Source: Ianthella basta
Taxonomy: Eukaryota > Porifera > Demospongiae > Verongiida > Ianthellidae
Length of the DNA stretch: 64,000 nucleotides
Direction: 5' to 3'
Assembly (NCBI GenBank): GCA_964019415.1
Contig: OZ025879.1
Location: forward strand, 6,237,368 to 6,301,367
Of the stretch, positions 50,401 through 62,722 are shown piece after piece (within the stretch, counting starts at the first letter, position 1; each line of letters opens with the position of its first letter). The translations under genes were made by a program, and so were the position numbers. The notes below the pieces were generated by a model. It made no database searches and had not been told where the DNA came from. It saw nothing but the letters and a program-made list of their open reading frames with translations.

Positions 50401-52588
50401 TGAAATGTAAATGTGGACATTCATGATCACACATATAACTTACTAGTGTCAATATTAACATGTTGCACTCCGGTGATGGTACCATTGTGAAGTCCATTCT
50501 GTACTGTACATGAGAATACCAGATTTTTCTTTGTATTCCATGGGGTGGGAATGAAGTTCAATTTCTGCAAGTGTGAAGGCTACCCACAATGAACATAGTA
50601 AGATACACAATACAATTATAACACTATACACATGTCTGGTGGACCCATGATAATACACATGATATCTATATTTTCATACAATAAAGCATGTAAATGTTTT
50701 TTCTTATATACAAGGCCACACTTCGCCACTTCTGTCAGATTACTATGAAACATAAAATAACAATATTACAGGACTTCTATACCTTGCCACCATCTTTGAC
50801 TCTGTTACAAGAATCACCAATGTCTGTGCCATTGACTATGACTTGCCAGGTGTAGGTGGGGTCTGGGTAGCCAGTAGCACTGCAATCAACAACTACTATC
50901 CCACTGACTGAGGCATTCAATATCACAGAACGATTATAAGGTTGGAGCTGGTACACATCTTTATGTCCACCATCAGTTTGCACAGTGAAGCTTGGCTTAG
51001 CTGTAAGAGAAAGATTGGAGTGATTCTGACACATTGCTACATGACATACTGAAGGTGCAAATATAATACTATGCATTGAGAATTTGGCTTGGAATGTGAA
51101 GTACAAAGGCAATGGCCAGTAATATGCAACAGTTTACATACGTGCATATGTACTACTGATAATATTCTTTAAAGATTAGCCACACTTAAGACACAGGCCC
51201 CACATAGAGGGTGAAGTCCCACTCAACCACAGGGTGTTTTACCTATTCTGTATAGATAGGGAACAAACCCATCACCCCCCCCCCCACACACACACACAGA
51301 CCTAAGTACATACACAAGTATGGGATGCGGAACTATGAGTGCAGCAGGGTGTTTATAGCAAGTGTCACAAACACCTGCCCAGACGATTATATCATGCAGT
51401 AATGCAATAGATGTACACAGCATATATACTCAGTGGAATCTGTCTATCAAGACGGTCACTATGTTAGGCAGCGAACTCTCTGAAACATGCAGCCAGCCTC
51501 CCTGGCCACAAATAACACTAAAGAATTGTAATCTAGCTCTGTAGAGCAGCCATCTCTCTATAATGGTCATGCAGTTAGAACTGGCCCTCAGGTGGTTGTC
51601 TTCGACGGGTTTCCTCTGCTGTTATGCAAGCACCATGCAATCAGGTGTAATTTTACTGCCAGCATACACACCTCCTGCAGCCACTGTGACTGAAAATTTC
51701 ACTCCGAATACCAATCCAGCTACTTCACACTGGCATTGGTAACAGCCTGCAGCTTCTGTGGTAACATTCCTTGCAGAAACATGGAGGGTTTGACTAGTTG
51801 TCTTCAAATCCACCTCCTGACCTGAGGTGTATGTCACAGTCCAGCTAACATCTATCCCATTTGGACAAGCCCAGCACTCCACATCAAGGGAGGCATCCAA
51901 TACAGCTTGGCAGAGGTAAGCATCCTCACTGCCACAATGAGTAGAGCCTGGTGAGTAAAACAATTAAATTTAATGGAAATACGTACAACAGACCTACCAT
52001 ATACTCGGACAGCCTTTCCTACCATGCAGCCATATAGCTAGCAGTGTGCACGTTGAAGCAGCTAGCATATATTTATAGTCCCCGGAATTTCAAAGAATAG
52101 CTTATAATAATTCTTTCACTGCTTCAGTTGAGGGAAACTGATAACCTTTCAGTTGTGCGGTCAGCCGAGGAAGTTGGTCCCCAACGACCGAGCCAAAACG
52201 GCTACTTGACCACGGACTATGTAAGTGAGCATCTTCTAGTTGATTCCATGGAGTTAGCTAGGGAATGTATCGCCCTTTCATCGCTGCACGGGCCTTGCTT
52301 ACAGCTCACTTTACCTAGATCTGTCATGGCCCGCTACATGGTATATATATTCCGTGCGCCACACGTACACACGCACACTCTAGCGTGCGAGAGTTCATAT
52401 AGAGATCAATGCTCCCCAACGGACATAGAACCCAGTTAGCTAGCCATGGCCATAATACTTATACTTCCACTCTTACCTGTTGGCCTGGTATGATTCTGGT
52501 CGCACAAGAAGTGTATACCTCTCACCACTGTCGCTAGGAAGCCCAATACTACCAGTTCTGTCAGCGCTATGGAGCAGTTTCTCCACAT
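47420..52588 (-). CDS. Gene B: Ig-domain transmembrane receptor with two CARD-like domains
   Basis: Nine exons: signal peptide 52477-52588, Ig1 51672-51947, Ig2a 50783-51000, Ig2b 50444-50564, Cys-rich plus TM 49789-50367, linker 49453-49542, beta module 1 49048-49242, CARD1 plus beta module 2 48309-48863, CARD2 47420-47733. They join to 819 codons plus stop with no break. Residues 1-25 are a signal peptide; Ig1 (about 38-129) has CW..C and GCYQCQC; Ig2 (130-242) has VVDCSATGYP and VFSCTV. The membrane-proximal domain has YYICANM and CHPGLDLRM. A helix (VVIVLALAILLSTATG) precedes basic CKRRKDKQ. The CARD-like bundles share the RKLVTKKEF / RQLLTEQEM helix 2-3 signature. Likely role: surface recognition coupled to a death-fold cascade. 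The linker donor (GTATGA at 49452) is the least certain splice. Death-fold subtype is by pattern only. Confidence 0.85.
52350..52434 (-). promoter_or_regulatory. Conserved block at start of intron 1 (gene B)
   Basis: Contains CGCACACTCTAGCGTGCGAG and CTCCCCAACGGAC. It recurs in gene C (60728-60815) and in copy D (63082-63174) better than the surrounding intron. It is a candidate intronic enhancer or a structured splice element. Confidence 0.35.
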
Positions 52589-53130
52589 CTTGTACCGTCT
52601 TAACTTTAGTCACTACAGATTAGAACTAGATCCCTGACTGAGCGGGCCTTGGTTATATGGACTTGGTACTACAGTACTGATGTCCACCACGTACGTACTA
52701 TATGTTCCCAAGTAGCAGTATATAAATTATATAACAAACGAGGTTTGAGCAGAAGTCGGTTTCTCGAGACTAGACAGTTGCGAAGCGCGACTAAATACAA
52801 TTTTAACTGCAGATTGACGAGGGTATTCCCCTTCAACATTTACTAGACTACTAAAAATAGCATCACTTCAGTCCTGTACAGGCTGCAAACAAGGCAAAAA
52901 TCGATCAAAAACTTATATATTGTGTGCCCATGCACACAGTGTGGGTCTATGTACATTTTATATAGCACTTATATACCTTTCCACAGCTGCTGCCCTGCAC
53001 AGTTGCATTATTTCCGATCCCATGCACTTGAGAGCCATGAAGATGGTGGAAATCAAAAGATTGTAGGAAAGCTATGCAATGCCTATTCAGAAAGTTAATA
53101 GCTACAACTTGTGCGCACACAACACGCGTA

Positions 53131-53174
53131 CACACCCACACACACATACACACATGCACAACCACACACACACA

Positions 53175-53219
<45 letters not shown>

Positions 53220-53221
53220 AC
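53131..53221. repeat. (CA)n microsatellite between genes B and C
   Basis: About 90 bp of CA with ACAC(C)C interruptions. It is equivalent in position to the tract at 63592-63656. Confidence 0.92.
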
Positions 53222-53279
53222 ATGTGCATACATGTGCTCACCCACACACCCACACACGCATGAACATGTGCACAGCGTA

Positions 53280-54155
53280 GCATTAACGTTCTTCAGTTGT
53301 TAAATTCACACCAAAATGCAACCCCTACATGGATGCACAGTCCATGCATGCATAATATAAATCATATGGCAAGCTGCAAATGGGTCCAAAGGCATTGTAC
53401 ATACAACTGTACACTATTAGGAGTTGGAGCTGCATTACAAACCACACTATAATATTATAACTACACAAATGAAAGTGACACAGTTAACTGTTGACAGTGG
53501 TGGATGCAGCTTCAAGACTTTGATCATGTACCCAGTCTACCTTCTAAAATGGCCCTATTAATTTTAGTTTTCTTGCAGCACTTTGGTTTCCATTGTCATC
53601 ATGACTCGGAAGTTCTTCAGTTGTTAAATTCAAATACATAACACACCAAAAGTCATGCATGCATAATATGTAATTATATGGCCAGCTGCAGCTGCTAGTA
53701 AAGCATGTGTATAATGCCAGTGTATGTCACACAGCTTGGCTGCATGTGGCAGGTAGCTGGGGATTGAGCTGACTCCTCAAATCTAATCTGGTAGGTCCAT
53801 TGAATGAATCTCATGCATTCCACGTAGGCTATATCTATTGCTACAGATATATGCACTCACTAGATTAAATCGCATGCAGTCATGATCACGTGTACAATGC
53901 AATGCAACATTTTGCATTTGGATAAGAATATAATGCATAGCACCTTCTGCTTTGTTCAATGACCTTGTGAAAGCAACAAAATCAATGCAGTATCAGATAT
54001 CTATTAATTATAGCATAATAATAATATTAATCTGTAATGGAGGTACACACAATGGATCACAGTAGAATGTATAACTCTATACTATACGGAGGCAGATCGA
54101 GTTGTATAGACAACAATGTTCAACTACGTACAGTACATACATGAATGTGACACAC
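53280..54155. other. 3' flank of gene C, shared with copy A and right edge
   Basis: No exon. It matches about 1190-1748 and 63680-64000, marking one tandem unit boundary. A short degenerate CARD2 fragment may lie at 53575-53610 (CACTTTGGTTTCCATTGTCA). Confidence 0.6.
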
Positions 54156-57100
54156 TTAACTGTTTCCATTGGTGAATGCAGCTGCAGGACAGGGGTCATG
54201 CATTTCCAGTCCACATTCTACCAAGGCCCTCTGCAGTTTTCCAGCGACAGCTTGGTTTCCACTGTCATCGTGACTCTGAAGAGCTTCAATGAGTTGGCGT
54301 ACATTGCTCTCAAACACTTCAAAGGACCATCCAAACAGAACTAAATTGACAAAATGCCTTCCTGCTGCTGATTGGTTGTGCCCCAGAATGTGTGCGTTAA
54401 TTGCATCGACTTCCTCTCGTGTCAGCAATCGGTGCTCACGTAGTTGCGCTAACAAGGTCTCATCAAGACTCAATCCAATTGCCAGCTTACTCTGAATCTT
54501 CTGCACTTGCTCAAACATGGCTAAATGCGAAGATAGGGCATATAAATTGTATTAAGTGTGCTTGCAAGAATAAGTAAATGGCTGAAAGCTACACAAGGCT
54601 ATGCACTCCTGCGTACATGTATATGCACACATTAAATGCACACACATTCATACAACCCACTCATATACAGCTATATACACAGAGTGACACAGATGAATGC
54701 ATGCACGTGTACACATAAATACTAATGTACAGATCCCTATGTGCACCTTTTCCACGCTTTCCACTGTTTGTCAGACTATTAACACTAGTACTACTATCCA
54801 TTCCTATGAGCAGAAAAGAGATAATATACAATGTCATGTGGTCGTGTACTCATTTATACGCTTCATGCATGCGTACATGCTTGCATTGAATATATGAAAA
54901 ATATTTGTGGACACTTACTTGAATACCTAGCAACTGAAAAAGAGACAATAACAGACTTATTGCCATAGTTCACCACAAAGCGGTACTCTTTCCCTGCCTC
55001 CAACCTAATTTGTTCTGGAATGACACACCCAAAAGTATTGGGAGCAGTGGAATGAGGAGTAAGTTGTAAAGGATATTCATCAGGCCCAGCACGGACTGTG
55101 AGTGATGGCATGTCTGCAGTGTTATCAGGATTGGGGTGATCAGATGGCAGCGGCTGTTCACTTTCAGAATATGCATTACGCAGCCTTCCTGCAATCTTTT
55201 GGTTTCCACCGTCTTCATGGCTCTCAAGAGCTTCAGTCAGTCGGCTCACATTGCTCTCAAACACTTCTGGTGGCCATTGAAACAATACAGAATTGACAAA
55301 ATGTCTTCCTGCAGAAGGGCTGTTGTGTGCCTGAAGGATTGCATTAATGTCACTGAATTCCTCCGTTGTCAACAGATTGCGCTGATTCAACTGTGCCAAC
55401 AAATCCCAATCAAGATGCAATCCTCGCTCCAATACATCATGTATCTTTCGTACCTGATTGCACAGAGCTGTATAGGACAAGTGCATGGTGACCATATTTG
55501 AAATCACAGAAGTAGCCCATGTACTTGCCCCAAAAAATAGTACGAGTGTACACATATACACACACACATGATACACACTAAATACAATTCACGAACAGCA
55601 TATTGAACTCTGGCTGTATGATACATTATATGTGTGATTCGTACATGTCACATGTAGCTCTGTGTGCACAGACACTTACACGAACACTTAACAGCTGTAA
55701 AGGAGACATCTACAGACTGATTATTACAGTTGACCACAACTCTGCAATCTTTCTTTGCCTGAATAATCCCGTCTGGAATGGTGTACTCAAAGGTATTGGG
55801 AGAAGTACAATGGGCAGTTGGATGCAAATGATGTTCATCCTGACCAGCGTGGACTATGACTGATGGCACATCTGCAGCTGTTATATAGAAGAATGCACAT
55901 GCCTAGAGTTGGCACTGTATGAAAACTGCATGTATATATCACACTATTGCTTATACCATTGTCTGCAAGGTCCAAGACTGGAGTCATTGCAATGCAGAAA
56001 GGTATACAATAGCACTATATTCATATAAACAATAAGTAACTGCATGCTTGCATTATGCATATAGTGGATGTACCTGAGTATGCAGCTATCATACTTTCAT
56101 GATACTCAGACACTCCATCATCAGGAATAAGTATTGGCTGTTCTGTTGCATCAGTATCTTCGCCAGGTTCAGCTAAAAGCGATTCATGCAAGCTTGGATT
56201 CCCGTGCACTATTAAGATGGAATTGAGAACAGTGCATGTGCTCATCACAGATAGATGACAAAACTGTTACTATTATAACTAAGCTATCTTAATGAAAGAC
56301 AACGTTCGGAACTACACATGGTAAGGAAAGAGGGGGGAAGGGGAAAATGGCAGTGAACTGGACCAGCACCGGCAACCTCCAGATCTTTAGCCGACCCTTT
56401 AGCAGCCGGGTCACTGGTCACCGCCAACAGCCATTGATCCATTCCCTCCATATATACCAATGTGGGCGGGCTCTATCCAGAGCCTCCTTTGAAACTCCCA
56501 CACTGGGCACTGACTAATCAGTGACTTATCGGAAATGTTGATTAAGATGGTCTATGTACCATGGTGACGCTAATGAAAGACAACGTTCAGAACTATACAT
56601 GGTAAGGAAAGAGGGGGGAAGGGGAAAATGGCAGTGAACCGGACCAGCACCAGCAACCTCCAGATCTTTAGCCGACCCTTTAGCAGCCGGGTCACTGGTC
56701 ACCGCCAACAGCCATTGATCCATTCCCTCCTTATATACCAATGTGGGCGGGCTCTATCCAGAGCCTCCTTTGAAACTCCCACACCGGGCACTGACAGTGG
56801 ATCAATGGCTGTTGGCGGTGACCAGTGACCCGGCTGCTAAAGGGTCGGCTAAAGATCTGGAGGTTGCTGGTGCTGGTCCGGTTCACTGCCATTTTTACCT
56901 TCCCCCCTCTTTCCTTACCGTGTGTAGTTCCGAACGTTGTCTTTCATTAGCGTCACCATGGTACATAGACCATCTTAAGTTATCTTACCTTCCCCAAGAT
57001 CTCCCTCTATAAACAGATGCAGAAATAGGTAACAGGTAGAGAAGAAAACAGAAAGTGTAAAGCGTCCATGCATGGTGTTATGATAACTATATCAATCCAA

Positions 57101-60100
57101 AAATACTAACCTGCAATTTGCTTGTTTTGTCTTCTCTTGACATATGTTATACAGCCAATTACTACAGCTGCTATAATACAGATTGCCAAAGCAATCACGA
57201 CACCCAGTGTGAAACCTACAATTTCTCCTGCTCCTAAGCTGGGACTAGCTATAACAGTTGGTGATGACTTCACTTCAGTAAACCCAATCAGCTGGTAGAC
57301 CTTTGAAAAACTGTTATCCTGAAACTTCCTTGCAAAGAACAGTAAATGCTGCTCCGTGGAAGTTGTAAAATTACATCCATCAGTACTCACTCCAAGCTCT
57401 TCACTGACTGTGACTCTAGTTTCACTCATTCTTAGATCCAAGCCCGGGTGACAAGGTGATGCAGTACAGGGGCAGCATTTGCCTTCATTCATGTACGAAT
57501 CAAAACTGCAGGCCGGGTTGTCTGTAGGAGTAACTGCTGTCATGTTTGCGCAGATATAGTACTCAACGCCATACCTTGATACGGCAACCACACCAGTAGC
57601 AATCCCGTTAATAAGATGCATCACACTGCCACTCTGAGTATGAACTGGATGCAGCTGCCATTCTTCTGTAAATTAATGGATGCATATTAAAATGTATTGA
57701 CGTTAGCGTTCATGTATCACAGAACTCACCAGCGTCAATATCAATTTGTTGCACTCCAGTGATGGTACCATCTTGAAGGTCATTCTGTACTGTACATGTG
57801 AATAACATCTGTTCTTTTGTATTCCATGGTGTGGGGATGAAATTCAATTTCTGCAAGTGTGAAGGTAGCACCCACAATGAACACGGTGGGGTACACTACA
57901 TTTCATACTATATGGTATGGTATAGACAGCCTGCTATCTGCAGCATGAACGAGAGAAGAGGCGCAATTTGCAAGTATGAAGAACGGATATGTGAAGTGGA
58001 GCATGCCTCCTTTGTACCCCTAGTGCTGTCCTGCACCGGTGGAGCAGGTCCCTGTGCGATCAACTTTTTCCAAAGGCTGGCAGCCCTGCAAGCTGAGAAA
58101 CACCACTCCACCTACAGCATGGTGATGGAAGTGCTTCGATGTCACTTCAGCTCAGCTATCACATGTCTCAGGAGTGCAAGGTCATCCTTTCACCACCCAG
58201 GCCACATTGACATGAGCACCGTGTACCTTGCAATGTCCAAGGGTAGGGTGGAGTGTGATTAACTAATGACTTCCTGACTATACATCATCTCATTATTTGC
58301 TGTTTTTGTCAACTTCATTGCTATCTACTCTGTTTTAATCATGTTGCATCACAATCTCTTGTTTTGTGCTTGATTTATTATCTGTACCTACCCATCTGTA
58401 TTAGTATTGTGTGTATGTATGTATTATAGACCCATGATTAGCTATATTATATTTACATGGTGCGAGCACACAATAGCACAATTAATGCAATACGTATACA
58501 GTTTTTCTTAATATAAAACAATATTTATTTATTACCGTATATCGCAAAATTTTCGCTACCTATAATTTCGCGAATTGCTGCCAAAACGGGTGTCAGAAAT
58601 GTTCGCGAATAAAAATTTTGCGAAGGAGACTCTACAAGGTGGACATTAAATCCTTTTTAGCGTAAATAGCAGGAATAATGGCTTCTGAAATCCAGCAAAC
58701 GGAAGAGCTACACGCTGTTCGTTGATCCGCCATTTTATGGTGACATCACGCGCATACACAAGTTATTATTATACCATAGGTATTATATGCATATAAAATT
58801 CGCGACAGAAATGTTCGCGGATTTGCTTCATTCGCGAAATTCGCGAAAATTATTGGTCGCGAACATTTTGCGATATACGGTATATATATAGTGCAAGTAC
58901 ATAGCTATGAACATATATTGCCACTTTATCGCCACATATTGCAACTTTCTGTCCAATTAAACAAGTAATATCAAGAGTAGATTAGAGATGTATTCATAAT
59001 AATTGCCGAGCCGAAAGGCGAGGCAAGTAATCGTGATGCGTTGTCGTCCCCCGTTTGTATGTATGTATGTATATATGTATATTCGTCCCAGTCAACCTGA
59101 GACACCTAGATTGCGCAATAGCCCGGTGTTCTCCGCAGGCGCTCATGACAATAAAACGCTCTACTTGGCCACCATCGGCTACGAAACTGCTCAACACTTC
59201 ACATCATTGCTGCACGCAGCGTTCAGATTGTTGGTAACGTCGCCCATTGCTTCAGCGAGGGCTACACGCCTGTTTGGCATACAAGAATCACCGATTGCTG
59301 TCAGATTATAGTTAAACATAAAATAATAATATTAAAGGAATTCCATACCTTGCCACCATCTTTGACTCTGATGCAAGAATCACCAATGTTTGTGCCATTG
59401 ACTGTGACTTGCCAGGTGTAGGTGGGGTCTGGGTAGCCAGTAGCACTGCAATCAACAACTACTATCCCACTGACTGAGTCATTCAATATTACCGAACGAT
59501 TATAAGGTTGGAGCTGGTACACATCTTTATGTCCACCATCAGTTTGCACAGTGAAGCTTGGCTTAGCTGCAAGAGAAAGATTGGATTGATGCTGACACAT
59601 TGCTACACATGGTGCAAAATATAACAGTATAGAGAATCCTTTGGCTTGGAATGTAAAGCCCATTGGACATGAAATTGAACTGTTGTTGCATGTGAGCAGC
59701 AGCAGCTTACTACAGGAAGAATATTGTTTAAAGATTAGTCACAAGACACAGGCCCCACATGGAGGGTGAAGTCCCACTCAACCACAAGGTCCATTATTCA
59801 TTGTGTAGAACAAAACCCCCTAACACAACACAACTACTTATATACACAAGAACCGGATGCAGAGAATACCTGTACTGCATGGTCAGCAAGTGTAACAAAC
59901 ACCAGCTGAAGCATGTCAAGAGCAATGCAATAGATGTACAATTACACACTACACACTGTTATATGAAAGCACCATGCAATCAGCTGTGCTAATTTAAACT
60001 TCTTGCACTGGCAGCATACCTCCTGCAGCCACTGTGACTGAAAATTTCAATCCAAATAGCTCTCCTGCTACTGCACATTGGCATTGGTAACAGCCTGCCA

Positions 60101-60972
60101 CTTTTGTCGTGACATTACTTGCAGAAATGTGGAGGATTTGACTGGTTGTCTCCAGCTCCACCTCCTGACCTGAGGTGTCTGTCATAGTCCAGCTAACGTC
60201 TATCCCTTTGGGGCATTTCCAGCACTGAACATCGAGGGAGGCATCCAATACAGCTTGGCACAGGTAAGCATCATCATTGCCGCAAAGAGTAGAGCCTAGT
60301 GAAAGACGCATCATTCAATGAAATGTCCTGTCATACTCGGACAGCCTTTTTCTACCAGCCATATAACAATGTGCACAGCGAAGTAACTAACATTGACCCG
60401 GAAAGTAGAATAGAAAAGCTAAAAATTCTTCGCTGATAACAGTAACTTGAAGCACTGAAATAAACTGACATATTTTAAGCTGAACTATGTGCAAGAAGGA
60501 AGTCGCTCCCCAACGACCGTGCTACGCAATTCTATATAATTGGGGTAGCTACGAGACCACTATTGGACAACGTAAAAATGACCACCCTCTTGTTGATTAG
60601 CTGCTTGGGGTTAGCTTGGGAATGCATCGGCCATACATTGCTACTTAGGGCTACTTACTGGCCAACTCGCTCGCTCGCTTTACCCCATGCAGCTATACCT
60701 CACATCTCTATATAGCTTGTAGCGGTATCCCGTGCGCCAGACGTCCGCACGCACACTCTTAGCGTGCGAGAGTTCAGCTAGTGAATAATGCTCCCCAACG
60801 AACGAAACTAGAAGCCATGCATGCAGCTATCAAACTAGCCATAGCCATATCCATTCTTACTTGTCTTCCTGGTATGCGCCTGGTCGCACAAGAAGTGTCT
60901 CCCTGCCACCACTGCCACTAGGAAGCTCAAGTGCACTAGGATCGTCAGCGATTTGGAGCCGTTGCTCCACAT
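54156..60972 (-). CDS. Gene C: Ig-domain transmembrane receptor with two CARD-like domains
   Basis: Nine exons: signal peptide 60861-60972, Ig1 60020-60295, Ig2a 59349-59566, Ig2b 57730-57850, Cys-rich plus TM 57111-57665, linker 56074-56208, beta module 1 55680-55871, CARD1 plus beta module 2 54919-55467, CARD2 54156-54520. They join to 840 codons plus stop, all boundaries phase 1 except the phase-0 intron in Ig2. ATG at 60972 leads to LVHLSFLVAVVAG, a good signal peptide. Approximate residues: Ig1 38-129, Ig2 130-242, Cys-rich 243-390, TM 392-415 (followed by YVKRRQNK), beta 473-536, CARD1 537-625, beta 650-719, CARD2 720-820. The linker is acidic (LAEPGEDTD) and longer than in B. Large introns hold MITEs and a LINE fragment but no exon is hit. 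Function by analogy: surface receptor recruiting CARD partners. Confidence 0.87.
56292..56974. mobile_element. Composite palindromic MITE with TTAA flanks in gene C intron
   Basis: Three copies of a module of about 200 bp (TGAAAGACAACGTTC...): 56292-56510 and 56571-56790 head to tail, and 56800-56950 inverted. The complete element is 56546-56974, with inverted ends GATGGTCTATGTACCATGG and TTAA on both sides (56542-56545, 56975-56978). That target is typical of piggyBac- or Kolobok-type elements. It lies between the TM and linker exons. Confidence 0.75.
57925..58263 (+). mobile_element. LINE reverse transcriptase C-terminal fragment
   Basis: The open stretch encodes EVEHASFVPLVLSCTGG, then LAALQAEKH, a LRCHFSSAITCLRSAR block and a stop. 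This resembles the segment after the RT domain of non-LTR retrotransposons. The rest is missing. It is antisense to gene C and lies in the intron within Ig2. Confidence 0.6.
58535..58880. mobile_element. 346-bp MITE with TCGCGAA-rich ends and TA duplication
   Basis: Inverted ends CCGTATATCGCAAAATTTTC / complement of GAACATTTTGCGATATACGG, with TA on each side. No coding capacity. Located in the same gene C intron as the LINE fragment. Confidence 0.8.
58990..59285. other. Unassigned insertion between MITE and Ig2a exon
   Basis: Sequence from CCGAGCCGAAAGGCGAGG to about 59285 is absent from copies A and B at the matching intron. Short (TATG)n at 59057-59085. Probably a repeat fragment; no family is recognised. 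Confidence 0.4.
60728..60820 (-). promoter_or_regulatory. Conserved block at start of intron 1 (gene C)
   Basis: Counterpart of 52350-52434, with CGTGCGCCAGACG, CGCACACTCTTAGCGTGCGA and CTCCCCAACGAACG. Confidence 0.35.
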
Positions 60973-61089
60973 CTTGTACGGTTTAAACTTTAGTACAGAT
61001 TTGAACAGTCCGTTTCTCGAGCACAGGAAAAAGCGCATATACACACGGCTGCTTCTAGGCGGCAACTTAGTTTTCCGAAATGGGAAATT

Positions 61090-61113
61090 GGGAATGGGAA
61101 TGGGAATGGGAAT
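61090..61113. repeat. (GGGAAT)4 hexamer repeat
   Basis: Four perfect copies about 120 bp upstream of the gene C start codon. Confidence 0.9.
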
Positions 61114-62090
61114 ACGTGTACAACGACTGTCGTCGATGTCGGCCAGTTACTGCCATTCCCCCGGGCCATCTCCGTTGCCAAGGAGGCCGGAACTCTGCAT
61201 CTGGATAGATCTGACCCAGTAAAGGTGAGCTTCCCCGCGAAGGTTTAAATGGCTCGTAGCGTAGTTCTGCGGGTTTTCCCGCCAGTGAGCTATGTCTTGT
61301 GTGATAGCCAAGGGAGTGTAAAACTAGGCGATACAGAGCCTGTTCTGCTGCGCGCTAAACGTTTGGCGAAATACGCGTTTGCATGCAATCTACCATGTTC
61401 TCCCATTTGCATTTGCCTTGCGCAATTATCATATAAGCTATGCACACTTTCTCACATTTCCACAGTCAACCTCATGAAATTTACATTAATCTGTACATGT
61501 GCAGATCGCAGTTTGCTCTTCATGTATATGTAGCCAAATGTTTAGCTGTGCAGCAGCCGGTACAGCAGTTAGCTATGTGTGTAGCTGCCGTTGCTTCTTG
61601 AAATCAAAGATGACATAGCTAAGCAACTGAGCTAGCTAATTTTTGTCTGTAAACGCTGACAGCATGACATATGTAAATGACACAATGAGGCAATCAGCAT
61701 ATAACTGTGGAAAATACAGATGTTCAAAATACATGAGTATCAATGAATGCAGCTATGTTTCATAGTAGGGTAGTCAGTTCTAGAATACATAAGTTGCTAA
61801 TTCTGTTTGAAGTTTTAATTGTAGTTACCAGTCTCTCTTTTGTTCCCTCCCTCCATCTATGTGTATGGTGCACTCATGTCCTCTCATACCCCTCTCAGAC
61901 TGGAGGAGCCACCATATGTTGTCACAATTAAGTTCATGATCTAATGGCTGATCTTCTCGCCGATGTCTGCATGGTCAGCAAGTGTAACAAACACCAGCTG
62001 AAGCATGTCAAGAGCAATGCGATAGATGTACACTTACACAGCACACACTGTTATATGAAAGCACCATGCAATCAGCTGTGCTAATTTAAA
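61114..62090. other. Intergenic, no gene seen
   Basis: Upstream region of gene C. From about 61968 it becomes homologous to the intron downstream of Ig1 in gene C (59878 onward), marking the left edge of partial copy D. Confidence 0.6.
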
Positions 62091-62722
62091 CTTCTTGCAC
62101 TGGCAGCATACCTCCTGCAGCCACTGTGACTGAAAATTTCAATCCAGATAGCTCTCCTGCTACTGCACATTGGATTGGTAACACCCTACCACTTTTGTCG
62201 TGACATTACTTGCAGAAATGTGGAGGATTTGACTGGTTGTCTCCAGCTCCACCTCCTGACCTGAGGTGTCTGTCATAGTCCAGCTAACGTCTATTCCTTT
62301 TGGGCACTTCCAGCACTGAACATCGAGGGAGGCATCCAATACAGCTTGGCAGAGGTAAACACCTTCACTGCCACAATGAGTAGGGCCTAGTGAGAAAACG
62401 TATCAATGACAACATGACAGACCTGCCATACTAAGGCAGCATTTTCCTACCAGATATATAACAATGCGCACATTGAAGCAGCTAGCATATTGTCCCCGGA
62501 AAGTGGAATGGAATAGATTGAAATTCTTTCACTGCTTCAGTTGAGGTATACGGAAAGAAACTGAAACCCTGTAGTTGTACGTACGTGCAGGCGAGGAAGT
62601 CGCTCTACAACGACCGTGCCAAAACGGCTACTTGACCACGAACTATGTAAGTGAGCATCTTATATATAGATTATTTAGAGTTAGCTAGGGAATGTATCGC
62701 CCTTTCATCACTGTGCAGGATT

